A DNA stretch of 64,000 nt from Oxalobacteraceae bacterium AB_14 (GTDB taxonomy: Bacteria > Pseudomonadota > Gammaproteobacteria > Burkholderiales > Burkholderiaceae_D). Of this stretch, positions 57,676 through 64,000 are shown in pieces. Position 1 is the first letter of the stretch, and every line of letters starts with the position of its first letter. Under the pieces are notes generated by a model that searched no databases, was not told the DNA's origin, and saw nothing but the letters and a program-made list of their open reading frames with translations. The stretch spans positions 1,629,731 through 1,693,730 of the forward strand of contig KB906725.1 of NCBI GenBank assembly GCA_000381565.1. Reading direction: 5' to 3'. The position numbers were made by a program, and so were the translations under genes.

Positions 57676-57795
57676 GAATAGGCTCCTGGAAGATCGATAT
57701 TGTATATTTTTATTGGGCGAAACATGTAATTTGGCGCCGCTATATCGCTGCGAACCCCTGATTTTTAGAGGTTTGCCTCGGAGTTCGCGGGGGTT

Positions 57796-58887
57796 TTACG
57801 CCGTCAGCGCCAGTAGTTTGTCAAAAGCTTGTTCAAATTGCAGCAAGCCGGCGGCCAGCAACTGCTGGCCCACCGTTTCCAGATCGATGCCGTGGCGCGC
57901 CAGTTGCGCCATCACGGCGCGGTCGGCGTCGATGTCGGCGTCGAGCAGCGTGGCGACCGCCTCGCCGTGGTCGCGGAAGGCGGCCAGCGTGGCGTCGGGC
58001 ACGGTGTTGATGGTGTGCGGGCCGATCAAGCCTTCGACGTAGCGCACGTCGCGCTGCTCCGGATGCTTGGTGCCGGTGCTGGCCCACAGCAGCCATTGCG
58101 GCGTGGCGCCGAAGGCGGCGAACACCGAGAAGCCGCCGTCGTTCTTCCAGTCGTGATAGGCGATGCGGGCGGCGCACATGGCGGCGCGGCCGCGCAGGGC
58201 GACGGCGCTGCTGTCGGCCGAGTTGTCCAGCAGGGCGTCGACGGCGACGTCGATGCGGCTGATGAAGACACTGGCCACGCTGGCGATGCGCTGCACCGAG
58301 GCGGTGTCCTGCAGGCGGCGCGCCAGGCCGCGGCGGTGGGCGGCGCGCACCGCGTGGATCTGGCTGGCGGTGAAGATCAGCGTCATGTTGACGTTGATGC
58401 CGGCGTAGATCACTTCCTCCAGCGCGGCGATGCCGGCCGGCGTGGCCGGGATCTTGATCATCACGTTCGGCCGGGCGATGGCGGCCCACAGGCGCTTGGC
58501 GGCGGCGATGGTGCCGTCAACATCGTGGCTCAGGCGCGGCGACACTTCGAAGCTGACGAAGCCGGCGCGGCCGTCGGACTCGCGGTACAGCGGCGCGAAC
58601 AGGTCGCAGGCGCGCTGCACGTCCGGCAACACCAGCGCCTCGAAGCGCGCCTCCGGCGTCGCCAGCGCGCTGCGCAGCTGCGGCAGGGCGGCCTGGTAGG
58701 CGCTGTCGTGCTGGATGGCGTGGTAGAAGATCGCCGGGTTGGAGGTCAGGCCCTGGATGCCGTCGGCGGCGATCAGGTCCGCCAGCTGGCCGGAGGCGAG
58801 CAGGTTGCGGCTCAGGTTGTCGAGCCAGATTTGTTGTCCCAGATCGCCGACCGCGCGCAGGCGGCTATGTTCGAGCATGTTATTCAT
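57796..58887 (-). CDS. tal: Transaldolase
   Basis: 363 residues, the longer actinobacterial/cyanobacterial-style form. It moves a dihydroxyacetone unit between sedoheptulose-7-P and glyceraldehyde-3-P in the pentose phosphate pathway. GLTSNPAIFYHAI and the Schiff-base lysine in VMIKIPATPAGI (Lys about 144) are present, with VNMTLIFTASQ further on. The ATG at 58887 (a second at 58878) is preceded by GGAAG. It lies upstream of the nucleoside importer on the same strand, 120 bp away; ribose from nucleosides would enter through this pathway. Confidence 0.93.
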   Translation of the reverse strand: MNNMLEHSRLRAVGDLGQQIWLDNLSRNLLASGQLADLIAADGIQGLTSNPAIFYHAIQHDSAYQAALPQLRSALATPEARFEALVLPDVQRACDLFAPLYRESDGRAGFVSFEVSPRLSHDVDGTIAAAKRLWAAIARPNVMIKIPATPAGIAALEEVIYAGINVNMTLIFTASQIHAVRAAHRRGLARRLQDTASVQRIASVASVFISRIDVAVDALLDNSADSSAVALRGRAAMCAARIAYHDWKNDGGFSVFAAFGATPQWLLWASTGTKHPEQRDVRYVEGLIGPHTINTVPDATLAAFRDHGEAVATLLDADIDADRAVMAQLARHGIDLETVGQQLLAAGLLQFEQAFDKLLALTA

Positions 58888-59221
58888 CTACATCTTCCGT
58901 CCAAGATTGTGTCCTGGCGGCCAGTGCTGGGGATCATGTCGCACTGCCGCAACAGTAAGTGCCGAATTTAATATTTTTGTGCTGTTGCTTTTTTGTCCGA
59001 TTGGAAAAATTTCCTGCTTGTTGGATAAATAATTTTCCGCATGGAGCGGGGCTTTCAGGGCATCCGGTCTTGCCTTGGAAATCAACAATTTACCTGCAAG
59101 CAGGGTGGATTTCCCGTGCCAGGCGGCCTGGGTTGGAGGCCGTCCAATACTATGCATCAGCGGCGATATGTACGACAAATTCGATTTTATTTAGCTATTT
59201 ATATAAAATTGATATGAATCG

Positions 59222-59255
59222 AATCACTCAGAAAGTGAGTTTCTGTGATTTTTTT
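59222..59255 (+). terminator. Terminator without an upstream gene
   Basis: AATCA-ct-CAGAAA (59222-59234) pairs with TTTCTG-TGATT (59240-59250) around GTGAG, with a 2-nt bulge, and is followed by five further T residues. On the plus strand no gene ends upstream, so it may end a small RNA or attenuate the TonB receptor transcript. Confidence 0.6.
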
Positions 59256-59269
59256 CCATGCTAGCATGG
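59256..59269. promoter_or_regulatory. Perfect 14-bp palindrome, operator candidate
   Basis: CCATGCTAGCATGG is fully self-complementary and immediately follows the terminator T run, 150 bp before the receptor start. Confidence 0.5.
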
Positions 59270-59292
59270 TTGGCAGTTTGCATATTTTTATG

Positions 59293-59310
59293 CGAAACCT
59301 CGTAGTTTCG
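59293..59310. promoter_or_regulatory. CGAAAC inverted repeat, operator candidate
   Basis: CGAAAC and GTTTCG are separated by CTCGTA, about 110 bp before the receptor start. LacI-type regulators use sites of similar shape, but the regulator is not in the window. Confidence 0.4.
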
Positions 59311-59418
59311 ATACATTTTTACCAATATAAACAAAGACATCGCCCGCTGTCATCAACGGCGAAGGCGAGATTCTGGATTGATATTTCAACCTTGCCTACA
59401 CAATAGGGAGCAGGACTC

Positions 59419-61710
59419 ATGAGCAAAAAAAGTAGTGGTTACGCAGCGCGATCGCTGATCGCGTTGGCAGTTGCAAGCGCATTCCCCCTGCACGCGGCCA
59501 TGGCCGCCGATGCAGCCGCCGACGCCCCGGAAGCGGCCACCAAAGGCCAGCTGGAAACCGTGATCGTGACGGCGCAGCGCCGCGCGGAGAACATCAAGGA
59601 CGTGCCGATGTCGATCGCCACGCTCAAGGGCGACAAGCTCGACGTGCTGACCTCGGGCGCCGCCGACATCCGTTTCCTGGCCGGCCGTTCGCCGTCGGTC
59701 AACGTGGAATCGGACTACGGCCGCACCTTCCCGCGCTTCTACATTCGCGGCCTGGGCAACACCGACTTCGACCTGAACGCTTCCCAGCCTGTGGGCCTGG
59801 TGATGGATGACATCGTCCAGGAAAACGCCATGCTGAAGGGCTTCCCCGTGTTCGACGTGGACCAGGTTGAAGTGCTGCGCGGCCCGCAGGGCACGCTGTT
59901 CGGCCGCAACTCGCCGGCCGGCGTGATCAAGTTCGACTCGGCCAGGCCGGTCTTCAAGCAAGAGGGCTACCTGACCCTGGGCCTGGGCAACTACTCGTCC
60001 AAGACCGCCGAAGGCATGTTCAACATCCCGGTCAGCGATACCATCGCGCTGCGCTTCTCGGGCACCAGCCAGCACCGCGGCGACCGCGTGCACAACACCA
60101 ATCCCACCCCGAACAAGGGCACCCAGGACTTCGAAGGCTACGGCGACAACGCCTTCCGCCTGCAAGCGCTGGTCAAGCCGAGCAAGGACTTCAGCGCGCT
60201 GTTCAACTACCACGAGCGCGACTACCACGGCAGCGCCACGCTGTTCCGCGCCAACATCATCAAGAAGGGCAGCAACGACCTGGTAGACGGCTTCGACTAC
60301 GGCTCCTACCCGAGCGACGGCATCAACTACCAGAAGCTGACCACCAAGGGCGGCAATATCCGCCTGAAGTACAACCTGGACGACATCACGCTGCACTCGA
60401 TCACCGGCTACGAAACGCTGAAGTTCAACAGCCGCGCCGATGTCGACGGCGGCTACGGCGCGTCGTACGCGCCGCCGTACGGTCCGGGCTTCATCCCGTT
60501 CGCGGTTGAAACGGCCGACCTGCTGCCTAACCACAAGCAGTTCTCGCAAGAGTTCCGCGCCGAGTCCAACTACAAGGGCCCGTTGCAGTGGATCGGCGGC
60601 CTGTTCTTCTTCAACGAAGACATCCAGATCGACTCGATCAGCTTCGACACCTTCGGCGCCGGCAATCCGCAGAACGCCGCCTACGCGCAGCAGTTCCAGC
60701 ACGCCAATTCGTGGGCGGCTTTCGGCTCGCTGAACTACACCGTCAGCGACAAGCTGAAGCTGCGCGGCGGCCTGCGCTACACCACCGACAAGAAGGACTT
60801 CTCGGCTGTGCGCTACGAACCGCCGAAGATGTCCGGCCCGTTCGAGATCGACAATACCTCGCACAATGTCAGCTGGGATATGAGCGGCACGTATGAGCTC
60901 AACAAGACCACCAACCTGTTCGCCCGCGTGGCCACCGGCTACCGCGCGCCGTCGATGCAGGGGCGCTTGAACGGCCTGGGCGACAAGCCATCGTTCGCCG
61001 GCGCCGAAAAAGCGCTGTCGTATGAAGCCGGCATCAAGCAGGACCTGTTCGACAAGCGCGCGCGCCTGAGCGCCTCGGTGTTCCAGTACCGCGTCAAGGA
61101 CAAGCAGCTGACCGCCGGTAGCGGCACGATCAATATGAACCAGCTGATCAATGCTGAAAAAGTGACCGGCCAGGGCGTTGAAGTGGACTTCCAGGCCAAT
61201 CTGAGCGACGAGTTCAGCATGACCCTGGGCGGCAGCTACAACGACACCGAGATCAAGGACAAGAACCTGTTCGTGCAATACTGCGGCAATCTGCCGAACA
61301 CCGCGCCTAACCCTTACGGTTGCACCCCGACCAATGCGGCCGGTCCGTTCGCGGGCACCTCCAAGATCGATGGCAACCCGCTGCCACGCGCACCGAAGAC
61401 CCAGCTGAACTTCACCCTGAAGTACAGCAAGGACATCGGCAACGGCGAGTTCTACGCCTACACCGACTGGACCTACCGCAGCAGCTACAACTTCTTCCTG
61501 TACGAGGCGCCTGAGTACAAGGCCAAGTCGCTGGTTGAGGGTGGCGTGCGCACCGGTTACAAGTGGGACAACGGCAAGTATGAAGTGGCGCTGTTCGGCC
61601 GCAACATCACCGACAAGCGCGTGATCCTCGGCGCCATCGACTTCGACAACCTGACCGGTATGTTGAACGAGCCGCGCACCTGGGGCGGCACCTTCAAGGT
61701 CAACTTCTAA
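59419..61710 (+). CDS. TonB-dependent outer-membrane receptor
   Basis: 763 residues. Signal peptide to about residue 30 (AFPLHAAMAADAA). TVIVTAQRRAENIKDVPMSI is the TonB box and plug start of the CirA/Fiu-like group common for nutrient uptake. The plug continues with FYIRGLGNTDFD and VEVLRGPQGTLFGRNSPAGVI; the barrel ends with GGTFKVNF. The substrate is not evident: neither iron nor siderophore genes are near. A strong terminator separates it from the DUF969/DUF979/pcp genes, so it may serve a different function from them. Confidence 0.94.
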   Translation: MSKKSSGYAARSLIALAVASAFPLHAAMAADAAADAPEAATKGQLETVIVTAQRRAENIKDVPMSIATLKGDKLDVLTSGAADIRFLAGRSPSVNVESDYGRTFPRFYIRGLGNTDFDLNASQPVGLVMDDIVQENAMLKGFPVFDVDQVEVLRGPQGTLFGRNSPAGVIKFDSARPVFKQEGYLTLGLGNYSSKTAEGMFNIPVSDTIALRFSGTSQHRGDRVHNTNPTPNKGTQDFEGYGDNAFRLQALVKPSKDFSALFNYHERDYHGSATLFRANIIKKGSNDLVDGFDYGSYPSDGINYQKLTTKGGNIRLKYNLDDITLHSITGYETLKFNSRADVDGGYGASYAPPYGPGFIPFAVETADLLPNHKQFSQEFRAESNYKGPLQWIGGLFFFNEDIQIDSISFDTFGAGNPQNAAYAQQFQHANSWAAFGSLNYTVSDKLKLRGGLRYTTDKKDFSAVRYEPPKMSGPFEIDNTSHNVSWDMSGTYELNKTTNLFARVATGYRAPSMQGRLNGLGDKPSFAGAEKALSYEAGIKQDLFDKRARLSASVFQYRVKDKQLTAGSGTINMNQLINAEKVTGQGVEVDFQANLSDEFSMTLGGSYNDTEIKDKNLFVQYCGNLPNTAPNPYGCTPTNAAGPFAGTSKIDGNPLPRAPKTQLNFTLKYSKDIGNGEFYAYTDWTYRSSYNFFLYEAPEYKAKSLVEGGVRTGYKWDNGKYEVALFGRNITDKRVILGAIDFDNLTGMLNEPRTWGGTFKVNF

Positions 61711-61726
61711 ATTGACCGCTATCTGA

Positions 61727-61766
61727 AAATCCCCGCGCATCGTAAGATGTGCGGGGATTTTTTTTT
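61727..61766 (+). terminator. Intrinsic terminator after TonB receptor
   Basis: A 15-bp stem, AAATCCCCGC plus GCATC pairing with GATGT plus GCGGGGATTT (one G-U pair), closes a GTAA loop, with a long T run. One of the strongest terminators in the window. Confidence 0.95.
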
Positions 61767-61784
61767 ATGGATGGAGCCTGATTC

Positions 61785-62492
61785 GTGAATCATACCGTCG
61801 TCAATCTGTGGCCGCTGCTCGGCGTGGCCGTCATCATCCTGGGCTTCGCGCTGCGCGCCCATCCTGTGCTGGTGGTGATCGCCGCCTGCGCCGTCACCGG
61901 CTTCGCCGCCGCCATGCCGGTCGAACACTTGCTCGCCACCTTGGGCACGGCCTTCATCAAGACCCGCAACCTGCCGCTGATCCTGCTGCTGCCGCTGGCC
62001 GCCATCGGCCTGCTGGAGCGCTTCGGGCTGAAGGAGCATGCGCAGGCATCGATCGCCCGCATCAAGTCCGCCACCACCGGCCGCCTGCTGATCGTCTACC
62101 TGGCGATCCGCGAGATCAGCGCCGCCTTCGGCCTGACCAGCATCGGCGGCCACCCGAACATGGTGCGCCCGCTGATCGCGCCGATGGCGGAGGGCGCCGC
62201 CGAGGTGCGCTACCCGGCGCTGACCGAGGAGCTGCGCCATCGCATCCGCGCCATGTCCGCCGCCACCGACAACGTCGGACTGTTCTTCGGCGAAGACGTG
62301 TTCGTGGCCTTCGGCGCCATCCTGCTGATGCAAACCATCCTGCGCGCCGAGGGGCTGGAAGTCGATCCGCTGCACATGGCGCTGTGGGGCATACCGACCG
62401 CGGTGACGGCCTTCCTCATCCACTCGTATCGCCTGCACCGGCTGGACGCGCACATCGCCCGCGCGATGCTGGCGGTGAAGGAGCCGGCATGA
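61785..62492 (+). CDS. DUF969 membrane protein
   Basis: 235 residues with about five or six membrane helices. NLWPLLGVAVIILGFALRAHPVLVV at the start, IKTRNLPLILLLPLAAIGLLERFGLKEHAQ and FGLTSIGGHPNMVRPLIAPMAE are diagnostic for DUF969. Its function is unproven; with DUF979 it is thought to form one permease. The start is a GTG at 61785 with GGAG about 8 nt upstream. It overlaps the DUF979 start by ATGA. Confidence 0.9.
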   Translation: MNHTVVNLWPLLGVAVIILGFALRAHPVLVVIAACAVTGFAAAMPVEHLLATLGTAFIKTRNLPLILLLPLAAIGLLERFGLKEHAQASIARIKSATTGRLLIVYLAIREISAAFGLTSIGGHPNMVRPLIAPMAEGAAEVRYPALTEELRHRIRAMSAATDNVGLFFGEDVFVAFGAILLMQTILRAEGLEVDPLHMALWGIPTAVTAFLIHSYRLHRLDAHIARAMLAVKEPA

Positions 62493-63445
62493 TACTCAAG
62501 CTCGATTACTTCTACTATGTGCTGGGCGCGATGCTGCTGCTGGTCGCGTACATGTCGCTGACCGACAAGCACAATCCCAGGCGCTATTCGAGCGCCTTGT
62601 TCTGGGCCTTGTACGCCGTGATCTACCTGGCCGGCGAGCAGATGCCGCCGGTGGCGGCGGGCGTGCTGATGGTGGTGATGGCGCTGATCGCCGGCTTCGG
62701 CGGCGTGGCGCTGGGCCGCTACGGCGAGCGCACGCAGGAGGAACGCAAGAGCAGCGCGCAGCGGCTCGGCCATCGCTTGCTGATCCCGGCGCTGATCATC
62801 CCGGCGACCACGGTCATCGGTTCGACCCTGCTCAAGGATGTGCACCTGGGCGGCCTGTTGCTGCTCGATCCGAAGAACGCCACCCTGGTCAGCCTCGGTT
62901 GCGGTTCGCTGTTCGCGGTGGCCACCGCGTGCTGGCTGACGCGCGCCACGCCGATGCAGGCGATGCGCGAATCGCGCCGCCTGATCGATCACCTGGGCTG
63001 GGCGGTGGTGCTGCCGCACATGCTGGCGGTGCTGGGACTGCTGTTCACTGAGGCCGGCATGGGCAAGGCGGTGGCGCATGTGGTCACGTCCTACATCAAC
63101 CTCGATGTGCGGCTGGTGGCGGTGGCGGTGTATTGCATCGGCATGGCGCTGTTCACCGTCATCATGGGCAACGGCTTCGCTGCGTTTCCGGTGATCGCGG
63201 GCGGCGTCGGCATCCCGGTGCTGGTGGGCGTGTACCACGCCAATCCGGCGGTGATGGCGGCGATCGGCATGTTCAGCGCCTACTGCGGCACGCTGATGAC
63301 ACCCATGGCCGCCAACTTCAATATCGTACCCGCCGCGCTGCTGGAGCTGCCCGACAAGAACGCCGTGGTGAAGATCCAGGTGGGCACCGCATTGCCGCTA
63401 TTGCTTGCCAATATTGCACTTCTTTATTTTCTAATGAACATGTGA
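62489..63445 (+). CDS. DUF979 membrane protein
   Basis: 318 residues with about nine membrane helices, from the ATG at 62489 (ATGA overlap; GGAG 6 nt before). LDYFYYVLGAMLLLVAYMSL at the start and MGNGFAAFPVIAGGVGIPVLV and SAYCGTLMTPMAANFNIVPAALLEL near the end are diagnostic. The C-terminal part resembles ion/organic-acid transporters with repeated helical hairpins. Likely the partner subunit of DUF969 in uptake of 5-oxoproline or pyroglutamyl compounds, inferred from pcp next door. Confidence 0.9.
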   Translation: MILKLDYFYYVLGAMLLLVAYMSLTDKHNPRRYSSALFWALYAVIYLAGEQMPPVAAGVLMVVMALIAGFGGVALGRYGERTQEERKSSAQRLGHRLLIPALIIPATTVIGSTLLKDVHLGGLLLLDPKNATLVSLGCGSLFAVATACWLTRATPMQAMRESRRLIDHLGWAVVLPHMLAVLGLLFTEAGMGKAVAHVVTSYINLDVRLVAVAVYCIGMALFTVIMGNGFAAFPVIAGGVGIPVLVGVYHANPAVMAAIGMFSAYCGTLMTPMAANFNIVPAALLELPDKNAVVKIQVGTALPLLLANIALLYFLMNM

Positions 63446-63505
63446 CGTGCAGATGACTTGGAGTAGAGTAGCGCACAAACAGCGCAGCAAACGGAGTACA
63501 TGTAG

Positions 63506-64000
63506 ATGAAAAAGATAATATTGTTGACCGGGTTCGAGCCGTTTAACAAGGAGACCATCAACCCCTCGTGGGAAGCGGTGCGCACACTCCAGGGCTGGCA
63601 CGAAGGCGACTTCGTGGTCCATTCGCGCCAGTTGCCGTGCGTGTTCGGGCAGGCCAGCAAGATGCTGCACCAGGCGGTGGAAGAGCTCCAGCCCAGCATC
63701 GTGATCGCGGTCGGGCAGGCGGGCGGCCGGGTCGATCTGTCGGTGGAGCGCATCGCCATCAACATCGACGACGCGCCGATCGCCGATAACCAGAAGCGGC
63801 AGATCGTCGACCAGCCCATCGTCACCAACGGCCCGGCGGCCTACTTCGCCACGTTGCCGATCAAGGCGATCGTGCATGCGCTGCGCGAGGCGGGCCTGCC
63901 GTCGTCGGTGTCGCAGACTGCGGGCACCTATGTGTGCAACCACGTGTTCTATAGCCTGATGCATCAGGCGCACGAGTGGGGCACGACCATGCGCGCCGGT
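63506..64000 (+). CDS. pcp: Pyroglutamyl-peptidase I (partial, 3' end beyond window)
   Basis: 165 codons to the window edge of an expected 210-215. Pcp removes N-terminal pyroglutamate from peptides in the cytosol. The start ILLTGFEPFNKETINPSWEAV is diagnostic; the catalytic glutamate lies in the AVGQAGGRVDLSVERIAIN region and the catalytic cysteine is in GTYVCNHVFYSLMH. The catalytic histidine lies past the end. GGAG is 10 nt before the ATG. It is 60 nt after DUF979, so one operon. Confidence 0.94.
   Translation, partial: MKKIILLTGFEPFNKETINPSWEAVRTLQGWHEGDFVVHSRQLPCVFGQASKMLHQAVEELQPSIVIAVGQAGGRVDLSVERIAINIDDAPIADNQKRQIVDQPIVTNGPAAYFATLPIKAIVHALREAGLPSSVSQTAGTYVCNHVFYSLMHQAHEWGTTMRAG

Larger units (their letters stand above)
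58888..59418. other. Long AT-rich region between transaldolase and TonB receptor
   Basis: 531 bp with no believable gene. It includes an outer inverted repeat ATTCGAT (59179-59185) and ATCGAAT (59218-59224), the terminator at 59222-59255, the palindrome at 59256-59269 and the inverted repeat at 59293-59310. Several TATA-like -10 boxes lie near 59200-59210. Confidence 0.5.

Overview
The window is about 65% GC, with strongly third-position-GC coding on both strands. It looks like the chromosome of a betaproteobacterium of the Oxalobacteraceae (Duganella/Massilia/Rugamonas type). The reasons are the lpxC-dciA-secA order, the zapD-yacG-coaE-pilD-pilC-pilB block, two-domain TonB receptors with a carboxypeptidase-regulatory fold, and many TorF-, porin- and Cache-type surface proteins. 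This assignment is inference from gene order and protein style. No rRNA, tRNA, CRISPR array, prophage or insertion sequence was found.

Layout. 1-6293: the tail of a peroxiredoxin, then a block of small accessory genes (FMN reductase, DUF2244, methyltransferase with a divergent MmyB-type regulator, serine hydrolase, DUF2867, exported VOC protein, EamA exporter) lying between the peroxiredoxin and lpxC. 6348-10801: lpxC, dciA-like gene and secA. 10820-18640: a TonB receptor, a LytS/LytTR two-component pair, and a minus-strand porin / small binding protein / histidine kinase cassette. 19033-21998: argJ, DUF815 ATPase, Nudix hydrolase and an anti-sigma-like protein in a tight operon. 22002-29414: yacG, zapD, coaE and type IV pilus genes, with a small plus-strand gene wedged between pilD and pilC, then a CorC-type membrane protein. 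29545-31059: a TPR-methyltransferase fusion.

31116-58887 reads as a purine and nucleic-acid utilisation region. It holds hydroxyisourate hydrolase, allantoinase, xanthine dehydrogenase (xdhABC), guanine deaminase, an exported adenosine-deaminase-like enzyme and a giant TonB receptor. These are followed by an exported 5'-nucleotidase / phospholipase-D-like / S1-P1 nuclease operon. After a sensory and envelope interlude (binding protein, TorF porin, chemoreceptor, cytochrome c) come a BMP-family nucleoside-type ABC importer and transaldolase. Together these could degrade extracellular nucleic acid to nucleosides, import them, burn the base to allantoate and feed the ribose to the pentose phosphate pathway. 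Urate oxidase and OHCU decarboxylase are not in the window.

59419-64000: a second TonB receptor, then DUF969, DUF979 and the start of pyroglutamyl peptidase, probably a pyroglutamyl-peptide/5-oxoproline module.

Regulatory signals worth noting are several start codons sitting 6-7 nt after a -10 box (candidate leaderless mRNAs), strong intrinsic terminators, and two long intergenic regions (40311-40952 and 58888-59418) in front of TonB receptors that are dense in inverted repeats.
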